The notes under the pieces were generated by a model. The model was not told the DNA's origin and did not search any database. It saw only the letters and a list, made by a program, of their open reading frames with translations. The translations under genes were made by a program, and so were the position numbers. Below are positions 21,420 to 34,100 of a stretch of DNA of 47,425 nt, piece after piece. Positions within the stretch are counted from its first letter, which is position 1. Each line of letters begins with the position of its first letter. Origin of the DNA: Plantago elongata (lineage: Eukaryota > Streptophyta > Magnoliopsida > Lamiales > Plantaginaceae); NCBI GenBank assembly GCA_036897095.1, contig JAYMSP010000554.1:1-47425 (forward strand). The letters are read 5' to 3'.

Positions 21420-21484
21420 CAATTGGGCCTTAGTTTCTACCAAATAATTGGGCCTTAGCCTCCATCAAATAAGTAGGCCTTACT
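21420..21484. repeat. Short tandem repeat with GGGCCTTAG
   Basis: AATTGGGCCTTAGTTTCTACC is followed 31 bp later by AATTGGGCCTTAGCCTCC and then a weaker AAGTAGGCCTTACTC. It is a short minisatellite of just over two units within retroelement-like sequence. Confidence 0.55.
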
Positions 21485-22404
21485 CTGACGTGTACAAACA
21501 ATTGGACTGATTTTAGATATAAATATGTCTATAGCATATTTTTTTACTATATAAGTATCAGAAGGAGTACGAATACCACTAGAACTACCAGAACAACCAT
21601 TGGCTAAATTATTAGTCGAATGCACAACCATTTCAAAAGTCAAGAAGACAAAAGATAAGATAGTGTATGCAGGGTAGCAAAATTAAAAGATTGAATCCCT
21701 ATTTATTATATTGCTCGAGCGATTATCTACCCACTCAAATCAAATATGTTGTACAAAAATACTCAATATCAATTAAAAAGGTCCACTCTAATTTTATATC
21801 AATCAATCCTTCAATGTCCGAACAATATTATTTATGGTAATTGATACCATATATGAATTCCAAAACCAATATCAAATAAGATTTGGAGATGGTTAATTGG
21901 ATAACTCTGCAAGTTGGGAAAGTCATGACTATCAATGACTATAGAGTTTTTTTTTTTCTTTCAATAGAGTTGATTTAGGCATTTAGCTTATCTAACTAAC
22001 TTTAATAACTGCTAGGTACAATTAGTATTGGCGTATGTACAACCACAATTCCATATAATAACTGGGGAATTCGAAAATACAAGTCATGCTGCTGGAAGTA
22101 CAATACTCTTCAATTCGATTTCTTCATTTGTACCTTTTCACATAAAATTTTCTAATATATAACGGCATATCAAACATATCAAGTAATTCAAGTGCTAGTA
22201 CTTCTATGAGATAATGCTACCGTAAAATAAAATGATAAATGCTCTGGTCTACTATGAATCTAAACGCTAACACTATTGATAATAGTGTTTATTTAAAAAC
22301 ATTGATCTTTTCAATATATAAAACTTGTACTTTATCAACAAAATAGACATTTTGTACCTATTCATATATTTTTATTTATTTATTTAAGCTTTATTCTCTT
22401 CAAC

Positions 22405-22640
22405 TGTATATTTATGAATTGAAATGAACTGGACTGAAGTGTGGAAAAGCCTTGTTTAATTTAATTGAAAACTCGTTGGGTTCAGCTTGACTTAGTTATA
22501 ATATATACCTTACTTTAGTTTATTTGAGTTCTATTCAATTCAGTTCAGTTCAGTTCAACTCAGTTCAGTAAATTTTAGTCGAAGATAACATAGTCTAAAT
22601 ATAAAATATAAAATTTTGTACCTTTCAATTGAAATTTACT
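22405..22640. repeat. Dispersed A/T fold-back repeat, copy C
   Basis: Begins GAATTGAAATGAACTGGAC and ends with TTTACTGAACTGAATTAAA, so the ends are roughly inverted. The middle has GTTATAATATATACC and several CAGTT pentamers in tandem (about 22540-22569). It ends some 330 bp before the G6PDH start codon, so it may lie in that gene's promoter. Confidence 0.45.
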
Positions 22641-22971
22641 GAACTGAATTAAATTGAAATGTAGTATAAAATATAATAAATCATAATCTGGAATTCAAAC
22701 TTCTCCGCCCGACACAAGTAAATTAGAACAGTTAAATGGGTGAGAAATTGTGACCTCACATTAATATTGCCAAAGGATAACATTGTGCACGCGTGTCTCG
22801 ATACAACCCATAATTCTCTGCATTTCACCTGGAAAAAAAATCCAAAACAAAGTAACAAACACACTCGACTGAATTCACTACACAAATCCAAGAACACTGA
22901 TCAAGAATCAAGATTCACAATCCAATTACCATACACACACAATTCTCCTACTCAATTCCACCAATTGTTGC

Positions 22972-25900
22972 ATGGCTAAGGTACTCATTAGGCCTTGTTC
23001 TACCGCAACTCCGACCACATGTTCATTCACTACTGAGAATTCATGTTTCGCAAGAAAGCTCACAGCTTTACCCACTAGAGCCCATTTCTTGAAGTGGGTT
23101 CCGAGAATTTTCTCAAGAATTGAACCGAGGAAGCAGTTTGAGCTTCGATCGTCCAATGGGTATCCTCTTAATGCCGTCTCTTTGCAAGATGGTAAGCTTT
23201 TTGTTGTTTTGTTCTATATCTTTGCGTTTCTGCAATTTTGAGATGTTTTAGTTCACCACATGTTTGATAATGTGCTTAAATTAAGTGTCTTTCTAGTATG
23301 TCTAGTGATGATGTCATGATGTAGTATATTTTAGTGTTCTTTAGTTAGTTTTCTTTTTCAGTATCTCAATAGCAATTCAATTAGGAGTTTTGTTGAGATT
23401 AATCAGGTTTTAGCTGTCGAAGTTAAGGTCACGGTTTCTGAGGCTGTTAGTTACTTACTCCGTCCCGGAAATAGCTTCCCGATTACTTTTTGGGTGGAGA
23501 AAACAAGATGAAGTTGGATTAAATAATGTGAGTGAGTTTAATTTTGATTATATGTAATATTAAAGTTGGATGATTGATTGCCAAAAAACAGAAATGTGAA
23601 ATTTTGTTTGGAACACCCGAAACGGTGAAGTGAAGCTATTCCCGGGATGGAGTAAGTAGGTTTTTATATTGAGGCTGTTAATTCGCGATTTACCTCATTA
23701 ACCAATAAACTCAGTTTTCCCTTTTTTTCTCATTGTATTTATCTGTTGTCAAATGGCTAGCTTTCAAGTTTCAACTCCATCAAGTAGTTTACTTTCAGCT
23801 TGCATTGGGGATATTTGATTGTAGTTATGCAATGTATTGATTCTTCTGTAGTTCTCATTTTCTCTCAACTGTATAAGTAATGTACTACTGTAGTCTTAAC
23901 TATTCTGTCAGCACTCTATGTGAAGGTTCATCTGCGAATTCCATTGCGGAAGAAGTCCATTTCCCTGATTCTGCAAAAGGAGATTCAATGCTTAGCATAA
24001 CTGTTGTTGGTGCTTCTGGGGACCTTGCCAAGAAGAAGATTTTTCCTGCTCTTTTCGCTCTTTACTATGAGGACTGTCTGCCCGAGGTTCTACCTTATTC
24101 TCCTCCATAGATTTCCTCCACATTTGATGAATATTAGCATCCTGCTAATTTTCTTGATATATATTTACAAGATGTGTTCTCATTTTCTTTGATATTCTAT
24201 TTGCGCAGAACTTTAATGTGTTTGGTTATGCTAGGACAAAGATGGATGATGAGGAACTGAGAAACATGATCACTACAACACTGACATGCAGAATTGATAA
24301 AAGGTACTTAATATTATTGATTTCTTTGATCATTAACGTTTTTGGCCAATTTACATTAGAATTAATTTGTTCGAATTACTTGCAGAGAGAACTGTGACGA
24401 AAAAATGCAACAGTTTCTAAACAGATGCTTTTACCATTCAGGCCAATATAACTCGGAGGATCATTTCGCAGAGTTGAACTGCAAACTCAAAGAGAAAGAG
24501 GTATTGCTTTTGCTGTAATTTTTCGTAGGCACATAGTATTTGAACACTGAAACCTTCTCTGTACATTTTGTTTACTGTGTATATTATCACATTTCAGTGA
24601 TAATGATGATGGTAATGATATCATGACATTTTCAGGGTGGCAAATTATCGAACAGGCTATTTTATTTATCCATACCCCCAAACATATTCGTAGACGTGGT
24701 ACGATGTGCTAGCACTAAAGCTTCTTCAACAACTGGATGGACAAGGGTCATTGTTGAGAAGCCATTTGGCCGCGACTCAGAGTCATCTAGCGAGCTGACA
24801 AGATGCCTAAAACAGTATCTAAACGAGGACCAAATCTTCCGGTAGGCTCACGTATCCTTGTTATCGCGTTGGGTAATTACTTGTCGATTTGGCTGAGAGG
24901 TGACAAAATTGATCATTATTTGTGTTTGGAACAGAATTGATCATTATTTGGGGAAGGAGCTGGTTGAAAATCTATCAGTGCTTCGCTTCTCAAATCTTAT
25001 TTTCGAGCCTCTCTGGTCAAGAAATTACATCCGTAGTGTCCAATTTATCTTCTCAGAAGACTTTGGCGCTGAAGGACGAGGAGGGTGAGTCTCATTATTA
25101 TTTCCAGATACTTTAGCAATACATCACCAATTTTTTTGTTTCTTTAACGCAATACCCTTATTATTTCCAGATACTTTGACCATTACGGAATAATCCGAGA
25201 TATAATGCAAAATCATCTGCTACAATTATTAGCATTATTTGCCATGGAGACTCCTGTCAGCTTAGATGCAGAAGACGTTAGAAATGAGAAGGTATAACAC
25301 ACATTTATGTCTTTGATAAAATTGACCAGACCTGTTTTGCTCAGGATACGGTCATTTGTTGCATTCCCCACAGTGATTCAGTATCCCCTGGTGTATGAAA
25401 ATTTATTTTTCCTCTATAGAAGACTATATATTGTTTTTTTATCAGTGTTGAGGCATAAAGAACCTAAATAAATACTTCAGTGGTTATAAAAGTGACTCTG
25501 TTTTTAAAAAGTACAAAACTTCTGGGCGAATAGCCATCGGAAGCAGCAGTGGTATTTCATCCCGAGACACGCTTTCCTTTCCTTTCTTGTGGGGATTTGA
25601 TGCTTAACTAAGGTTATTTATGAAAACACCCCCCAAGTAATGCTAAAAAGACCAGGCTCTGTTACAAGCTTAAATTACACCCCTTGCCGTTAATGTAATA
25701 TCACACAACTGGATTCAACCTTATAATTATGTCTCATAATGCTTCAATCAGGTCAAAGTTTTGAGGTCAATGAAGCCGTTGCAGCTTGAAGATGTTGTTG
25801 TTGGCCAATATAAAGGCCACAGCAAGGGTGCTAAATCATATCCAGCATATACCGATGATCCTACAGTGCCAAACAACAGCATTACTCCAACATTTGCTGC

Positions 25901-26916
25901 TGCAGCACTTTTTATTAATAATGCTCGCTGGGATGGGGTTCCATTCCTCATGAAAGCTGGCAAAGCTCTCCACACTAGGAGGTAGCTGAATGTATTTTTC
26001 CTATGTATTTCATTTGCTGTTAGCTTTTAATAATATTTATTTAGACCCTGACATATATTCCTGTGAAAATCAGAGCAGAAATTAGAGTTCAATTCCGACA
26101 TGTTCCGGGTAACCTGTATAAGCGGAATTTTGGGACTGATTTGGACAAGGCCACCAACGAGCTTGTTCTTCGTGTGCAGCCGGATGAAGCCGTGTATTTG
26201 AAGATCAACAACAAGGTCCCTGGTCTTGGGATGAGGCTGGACCGCGGTGACCTTAACCTGCTCTATAAAGCAAGGTAAATTATTCAAGAACTGCAACAAA
26301 AGCAAAAAGGAAAAACAGATTTTTGACTCAGTTTTTGTGAAAGTGAGAATCTTGGTGTTCATTATTAATTAAAAAAAGAGAATTTTGGTGTTTATAAAAA
26401 ACAGCTTTTAGCTCTTTCCTTAAATTAAGCTGTTATGGCTGAAAATATTATAGTTCTGTTTCTCATCTCTGAAATTAGAGTCAGTGAGAGTGTGAGCCAA
26501 TGATATTGAAGATTTAGTTGCATTCCATTTCCCGAGTCAGTCAAGTAGATATCTCATAACAGTAACTAGCTAGGCATTTAGAAAGCTATGCAAGCATTAA
26601 GAATTGTGTCAGACTCCGATCTAATGAGAGGCTTATGATTTGAATTTTGAATCGACTCTGAAGGTACCCCAAGGAAATACCAGATGCATATGAAAGACTA
26701 GTTTTAGATGCCGTAGAAGGTGAGAGAAGGCTATTCATCAGGAGTGATGAGCTGGATGCTGCATGGACTCTATTTACCCCATTACTGAAGGAACTGGAAG
26801 AGAGGAAAATCGCGCCAGAGCTGTACCCCTACGGTAGTAGGGGACCTGTGGGTGCGCACTATCTTGCAGCAAAGCACAATGTTCGATGGGGAGATCTTAC
26901 AGGTGAGGAAGAGTAG
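22972..26916 (+). CDS. G6PD: Plastidic glucose-6-phosphate 1-dehydrogenase
   Basis: Ten exons: 22972-23191, 23926-24086, 24209-24303, 24386-24500, 24636-24841, 24935-25084, 25171-25291, 25752-25981, 26074-26274 and 26664-26916, giving 583 residues with every junction in phase. The enzyme oxidises glucose-6-phosphate to 6-phosphogluconolactone and makes NADPH, the entry step of the oxidative pentose phosphate pathway. The first 75 or so residues are Ser/Thr/Arg-rich and poorly acidic, as in a chloroplast transit peptide. NADP-binding [10 protein letters not shown] is at 102-111 and the catalytic RIDHYLGKE at 266-274. Cys154 and Cys162 (CRIDKRENC) match the spacing of the redox pair through which thioredoxin inactivates plastid forms in light, so light control is likely. 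The exon 2 acceptor (GAAG/GTTCA) is weak but is the only local AG in the right phase. Intron 1 holds a Stowaway element. P1 or P2 class cannot be settled by eye. Confidence 0.95.
23458..23652. mobile_element. Stowaway-like MITE in G6PDH intron 1
   Basis: A 195-bp element whose ends, CTCCGTCCCGGAAATAGCTTC and the reverse complement CTCCATCCCGGGAATAGCTTC, match at 19 of 21 positions. TA flanks both sides (23456-23457 and 23653-23654). It lies inside intron 1 (23192-23925) and removes no splice signal. Confidence 0.88.
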
Positions 26917-28153
26917 CAAAAGATTATTGTTACGGGAGGTATAGCTTTGAGTTTACCGGACACTGAAATCTAAAAGCACTGCTAATACTATCTTATCAGT
27001 GGAACAGCAGTTGGAATTGTTCTATGTGGTTTTAAAGATTGTCTGAGACCTACAGTTTGCTCCCTCTGAAGAGCCATTGGCATGCATTGTCTCCTAATAT
27101 GCCAAACTTGTATGGCATAATGGAAAAGTTCTCTTTGATGCATCTACTTTCTTGATTGAGGCTTGTCAGTACAATTCACATAGCAAAACCCTAGAGCCAA
27201 TACACAAATGCTTGATCAAGAAACTGTTCTTGTGGCATCATTTCTGCAACAAGAATCATTAACATATATACAAGTGTACTTTCTCGTCAATTCATAATTT
27301 GTTCAGGTTGAGTTAAATATTAAGGTAGTTTGAAAGTTATCCGAACCATGTCCTTATTTTTTTTTGAAACAACGAAGGAATATATTAATAATAATCAAGA
27401 GCATAAATAATGCTCTTAACGGAACAATTATAAAAGAAATAGAAACACATCGTTCAAATCAAAACACATGTTCTAGAATATATCAGTTGAAATATCTAAA
27501 TCGAGAACCATGTTCTGATGGGAGCTTCTAACATAAATATGGGATGTGGCATTCATGCAGAAAAGGTATAAATCGGAACGGCCTAGTGGCACAGTAACAA
27601 ATTCCACATGATTGGGAATCGGCTAGTCAGGTTAAGAAAATTCAGTTTACCTTTTTAAACCCAGAAAGATATAAATCAAAACGTATTAATTAGAAATTCG
27701 GTACAAATACACATTATTTTAGTTGTAAAATAAAAATAGATTATTGTAGTTGAGTTAAGTATAAAAAAAGTACTAATCGAGTAGTAGCTTTTTAAAGCTA
27801 ATGTAGACTTTTAAAGCGGATTTTAATTATCTAGGTAGTGCAATTGCACCGAATGAATTACAAATAACGTTGTTATTAACGTGATACGTTTCTAGATGAG
27901 TTATTTGTTATCTCGAAATCGTCTTTAGTGATATGATATAGAAAAAGGTGAAGGGCGAAAAAGCAATAATACAGCTGTGAAGAATTGATCACTCTTTGCC
28001 GCTTCAATTTCATCTGTCGGATTACCAGAATCCATCATCTTAACGGCAACAAAATCAGCAACAAACAGTACACTCCAATTGATTTCCCTATAAACCCTAA
28101 TTAAACCTCCAATTTGGGCATTTTCATTCCCTTTTCGCTTCAATTCCACCTCC
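26917..28153. other. G6PDH 3' UTR and ADA2 upstream region
   Basis: The first few hundred bases are probably the G6PDH 3' UTR. From about 27355 a poly-T tract followed by GAAACAACGAAGG opens a retroposon-like segment on the minus strand. The last 200 bases before 28154 are the ADA2 leader and promoter; no clear TATA box is seen. Confidence 0.5.
27356..27510 (-). repeat. LINE/SINE-like 3' tail, copy 2 of dispersed repeat
   Basis: On the minus strand the segment ends in GTTGTTTCAAAAAAAAA. Before that are ATTATTAATATATTCC and AGAGCATTATTTATGCTCTT. The body shares blocks with 15943-16075. A 3' A tail preceded by TTTC is also seen in the SINE at 14855-15012. Probably the truncated 3' end of a LINE; no reverse transcriptase remnant is visible. 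Confidence 0.5.
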
Positions 28154-31100
28154 ATGGGCCGCTCTCGTGCCGCCGCCCAAGCCGCCGTGCCCGAAGAGGA
28201 TCCCGGTCAGAGGTTCGATCAATCACTCCCTGAATCTCAATTTTGCGGATTTCCAGTTCTCTCGTTTCCAAACCTGTGTTTTCTGAGCTTAATTCTTCTG
28301 TTATGAGTGATTCGAGTTGACTAGGGTTGTAAAAGTGCAAGCTTTGGGCACATTTTTCACGTTTGTGTTTTGGTACATTTGAAAGATTGCGACTTGAGCT
28401 TAATTCTTCTGTTATGAGTAATTTGAGTTGATTAGGGCTGTAAAGGTGCAAGCTCTGGACACATTTTTCACCTTTGTGTTTTGGTACATTTGAACGACTT
28501 GTTTTATTTTGTGATCGAGCTTTTTGATAATGTACGGAATCAGGCTGTGAAATATCTGAAGTGATGGTGTGGTGATTGAACACTGGCTGGCGGAATCTGC
28601 ATTTGCTGATTAGTTGGATTTTATGTGCTTCATTGTTCTGTTTCGATTAATTAGAGTTGATTAGGGTTGTTAAGGTGCAAGCTTTACACACATTCTTTTA
28701 CCTTTGTAATTTGGTACATTTGAACGATAGTGAGTTATTTTATTTTGTGGTCGAGTTTTTTGATAATGTACGGAATCAGGGCTGTTAATTATCTAAAGTG
28801 ATGGTGTGGTGATAGAACATGGCTGGCAGAATCTGCGTTTTTGCTGATTAGTTGTTTTTTATGTGCTTCATTGTCCTGTTTCGATTAGTTAGAGTTGATT
28901 AGGCTTGTTAAGATGCAAAACATAGATACATTCTTTTACCTTTGCGTTTTGGTGCATTTGAACGATTGTGACTTATTTTATTTTGTGGTCGAGCTTTTAG
29001 ATTATGTAAGGAATCAGGGCTATGAGTTATCTGAAGTAATGGTGTGGTGATTGAACTCTGGCTGGTGGAATCTGCGATTTGCTGATTAGTTGTTTTTATA
29101 TGTACTTAGTTGTTCTGTTTCGATTAGTTAGAGCTAGTTAGGGTTGTAAAGAAGCAATTCATAGACGCATTCTTTTACCTTTGTGTTGGGATACGTTTGA
29201 ATGTGAATCATCTGAAATAATGATTCGGCTTTGTTTTCTTTTTGGTTGTCTAGATGTAAAGAATTTAAAATGCTAACCATTGAAGTGTATAAATACAGAA
29301 TTGGTAGTTTACGTGGTAGAGGCAATAATTCTTAACTTGAGCAATTTGGCATAAAATTTGAGACTAACCTGTATATTTTGTTGTTGTTGTTGTGTTCAGT
29401 AGGGCAAAGAGAAAGAGAACAAACCAAAATGTGGAGAATGTCGAAAATGTGACTACTGGTATGAATATGAGTGTTACATATCTTACAGTCAGACTGTGTT
29501 GTTTTTAATATCTTATATCTAATCCTCTTCTGTTAAGAAGTTCCCGGAGTAACTGATGGAAAAAAAGCACTATATCATTGCAACTACTGCAATAAAGACA
29601 TTTCAGGGAAGATTCGCATCAAATGCGTGGTTTGCTCTGATTTTGACCTCTGCATCGAATGCTTCTCTGTTGGAGCTGAGGTTTACCCTCACAAAAGTAA
29701 TCACCCTTACCGTGTCATGGTAAGTGAACATCACTTTCTTCTTCCTATGATGGAGGTCTCATTCTATATCCCTTCACAGCTATATTCCACATGAATCTGA
29801 AAGTTGAGATTTTGTCCCAGTGTCCTGGCTTCTGAAAAGATGTTCTGTCAGTGGATATATAAAATCAGATACTAATATAGCATGTCTGGTATGATTAAAG
29901 AAAAGGATTGTTCTTGTATTATGTGCAATTAGGGATGCTAGAAATATCATGATACAAAGGTCTGGTGACTAGAACGTAAAATGTGAATTATTTTAGCCGC
30001 TTCTATGGATTTCTGTCTTTTTCTTTTCACCACAAAAGCTGGGAAGCTTACTTGATAGCTGAAGATTCTGAGGGCTCTGTAAAGAACTTGAATGTACAAG
30101 AAACACTTCTTTCAATTGTATGATATTGTTTTCACTGTGGAAAAACACTTAGTGCCCAAGTTCTTTCCATTGCTCAACTTTTTGTCGCTTCAGGAATCGG
30201 AACTATGCTTAGTAGCTTAAATAAAAGTAAAAATAAAATAAAATAATGGCGACGAGATGTCTAATTGCAATTCAAAATTTAATTGAGCCATTTTGTATTA
30301 GGCGATCAACTGATTAAACAAGTGATAACTTCTACCTGTTGGATGATGTCAATCATTTTCTGCTACTGTCTTTAACGGTTTTATGTCGACAGGACAACCT
30401 GGCATTTCCCCTTATATGTAATGACTGGAATGCTGATGAGGAGATGTTGCTTTTAGAGGTCCTCTTCCACTTTCCTCTTTCCTTATTTTTCAGATATATC
30501 TGGCTACTTCCTTGTTCCGTTAGTTTTGTAAAAAGATCCTAACATGGAGGACCTAAAACTAACTCATAATTCTTAGTGATATATGAATCAACCAACTGAC
30601 GTACAATCTTATCAAATACATATCATGGCCAAAATTGTTTTGCAGGGTATAGAAATGTACGGATTAGGGAATTGGAATGAAGTTGCAGAACATGTTGGAA
30701 CCAAAAGCAAATCACAATGTGTGCATCATTATAACATGATATATATGAACTCCCCGTGCTTTCCTCTTCCAGTATGTTCTTTTGTCTCCACGCGTATCTG
30801 CACTTCTGATAACTTTTAAATCCATTACACAATCTCATCTATTCTATTTCTGTCATGTTGAACTTCCCAGGATATGTCCCATGTCATGGGCAAGAACAGA
30901 GAGGAACTCCTTGCTATGGCCAGAGAACAGGGTGAAATCAACAAAGGTCAGTCATTCTGCTTGGGCATGCTTGCATACACACAAATGTATGTCTATGGTA
31001 TTAATTTTCTACAACTGTGGCTGCATTACATCTATTCCATCAAACTCCTTATCAGGTCATAGAAATGCATATTAATGCAACTTGCTTTGGAGGTTGAATT

Positions 31101-34100
31101 GATTATCTAATTTAGTGCACACATGGCTGATGTTCACTTCTTTTGCCTTTAATTGGTTAATTCAATGACCTCAGGAGCTACTACTTCTGGAGAAGTTGAA
31201 GTCAATGTAGAGTCCTCAATTCCTGCAGGCATCAAGTACTACTCGTCATTTCTTTTTGTTTCTTACTGTCTCAGTTAAACAAATTTATTCTAATTCCAAG
31301 TGGGGTTTTGTACTATGCAATCAGAATTGAAGATCAAAGAAGAGAAGGTCCAGTAGTGCAATCCCCCTCTATTATCTCTTCAGGTACAATAACCTGGCCT
31401 TATGGGATTATATTGGCCCTTATCATATGCAGAACTATGTTTTGCATATCACCTATAGCTTGATGATGATTTTTGAACCTCTTTGATGTGGTTTCCTGAA
31501 GTGGGAGATCCAATTGAAGCTTTGTAGTCACTTCTGATCCTGTCCTCCTCCCACCCCCCAAAAAAAAAAATTATTAGGGTTCAATGTGGAATCATCTTAA
31601 TATCTTAATTATTGACGAGTGTAATGAATTCTCATACTCTAATATATTTTCTTACTCAGAGGTCGGCACTGTTGGAGGTTCTCGCTATGGTAAGAAGTCA
31701 GCTGCGTCCGCTAAGGCCGCATCGAGCATAGTCCTCAACAATGCTGATCTAAATGTCGTCAAAGTGGAAGGTCTGAATGCTCAAGAATAGCTTCTTTCCT
31801 GCAACCATTATGTCACACTTTTCTCTGCTCGCAATATATTTGTTGAGGCAGTTTTTTTACCAGCTCTTTTGCCTGACATATGTTTTGATCAATAGTTTGT
31901 GAGCTAATGTACTACATTAAACCACCAACCTTGTTAGTTTTAACTTTCTTTGGTGGTTCTGGGTCAATTTAACTTGAGGGTTGTTACCATCAATCAACTT
32001 TATGGATTCCATATCTGCTAATGGCATATGATTAAGTCGTGTGCTTTGCTTTTCTACATATTTTATCTATTCATATACATAACCTTTACATCCAAATTCA
32101 CACTAGGAATTCGGGTAACAGAACCAAAACAAAATAACAGTATCCTGTCCTGTACTGCCTAGTTATAGAAGGAAGCCGATATTGAATTTAGAATACAGTA
32201 AATAAATTTTGCCAAGTGCAGAACCATATTTTAAACATGAATCATCATTATTTACCTGAATTGCACGTAATCATTCTAGAATATTAATCACCACTTCTCA
32301 TTAGATAAATTCTCTAAAACAAGTTTCTCATGTCTCCAGAACTTCACTCGGACAGGAGCATTGGAGAGAAAAAACCTAGGACGTCCGGTGATGAAGGTGT
32401 TTCTTTGAAAGAATTAAGTGGATATAACACCAAGAGGGAAGAGTTTGAAGTTGAGTATGATAATGATGCTGAGCAGTTACTGGCTGACATGGAATTTAAG
32501 GAGACCGATACAGATGCAGAACATGAATTAAAGCTAAGAGTTCTTCATATATACTCAAGGAGGTAACTTTTAGTTGTTCCAGTGTTATCTTACTAAGTTA
32601 CTTGGTTTAGCCAATAATAGCAATCCAGGATCATGGATGCACCCTTTTTAGTAATTTTCCAGCTTTTGATTAAGCATTAATTGGGTGTGAGGGGTGACTA
32701 TTGGTTTTTATTACAAAAACTAAAAAATGCTGATGACCGTTTAGGTTTATTATGAGGTAAATCATTTATTGTATTAGCCTTACCCGCATGAGGTTTCGGT
32801 GCACTCTAGTGACTAATACAAATATGTCATTACTTTAGAGTCGCATTGATGTAACTTTCTAAAGACTCAAGCTGCGAGAAGACCTCATTTTGTCTTATAT
32901 CATGATGTAACTGCACCATATGTATCATAAATGACTACAACATGCGCATCTTTTAGCGAGATATAAACAAACTTTGAATGTTAAATGAAGCCTCCTTTTT
33001 ATGATGATTGTATCGTCCTATTTCTTACAGTCTATCTATTATAACGTGTCAGGCTTGATGAAAGGAAACGGCGAAAAAACTTTATCCTGGAAAGACATTT
33101 ACTGTATCCTGATCCTTTTGAAAAGGACCTTACTGGAGAGGAAAAGGAGCTGTGTCGTCACTACAGGGTGTTTATGAGATATCACTCGAAAGAAGAACAT
33201 GAAGAATTATTGAAGAGCATTGTTGAAGAACAGCGGATCTTCAGAAGAATAAAAGACCTTCAGGTGTGTACACTGTTTTATGATCTGTTCCAAGACCCTT
33301 CTCTTTCCAAGTTGTACTATCTTTTGATAAAAATATATTTGTATGTCACAATGGTGAATTCGTTGAAACTGTGAGAGCATTTAGCTTGTGAGTGGCTGCT
33401 CGTTGCTTGCTGTGAAAATAGTCATCAAAACTGTAGACAAAAGAAAAACTCGTTCCCATGCTTTTAGGGTGCAGGCCTTGCTTTAACTATCTTTTGCATA
33501 TTCTTCTCTTTGCAGAATTTAACTTATGAACGATATGAAAAATAAATTCATACACATTGCTTTAATACAATCAATAGTGTGTGCTTATCAGATTTAAACT
33601 ATTTTTACAATTTTAGCATTTTCTCCCTCTGGGTACTCACATGGCCTTTTGTTCACGGAATTGCTGTATGTGATCTAGACAGGATCTCCATTTTGGGATC
33701 TTTGTCCAAATCCCATTGTGGTTCCTTTTATGGGTTTCTGAGGATCTCAGTTAGAGCAAGACTGCTACCTCATTACATCCTCTGTCCCATCATAAGTTTC
33801 CCATTTTTGTCATCCCCCACAAAGCTTCATTTCCATTTTTGGGAATTGAACTCTAGACCCCCACTTTATACCATTAGAATATGCTCATATTACAACTTTA
33901 CTAACGCAATATCTCTTCTTTTTATTCATTCTTTCGTCCTTTCATTTAAATAATACTCAACTTTCCACTTTATTAACCCACTATCGATTTTGTCACTCTT
34001 TATTATTTTTTCATTTCAATAATATTCAATCTTCAACTTCTCCTTATTTTGTTGACCAAAACTCCAACTGGGGAACTTGGGAAAAGATGGACAAAGTAGC

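Larger units (their letters stand above)
17980..22971. other. Five-kilobase gene desert
   Basis: No protein gene, tRNA or snRNA was recognised. The 85-codon plus-strand frame at 20450-20707 is not convincing. Between about 20700 and 21480 the sequence is less A/T-rich and contains internally similar blocks (CATCTC followed by GTTTCCACAA or AAGTTCCCACAA) and TTGGGCCTTAG repeated at about 30-bp spacing near 21423-21484. This looks like an old retroelement fragment, but no LTR pair or coding remnant was found. Copy C of the dispersed A/T repeat is at 22405-22640. Confidence 0.5.

Noticed and set aside
28140..28583. 147-codon minus-strand frame with repeated segments
   Set aside because: Its internal repeat is the ADA2 intron 1 minisatellite read backwards, and it overlaps ADA2 exon 1.
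33579..33953. 124-codon plus-strand frame in ADA2 intron 11
   Set aside because: Overlaps a diverged Stowaway-like element; no domain; lies between two solid ADA2 splice sites.
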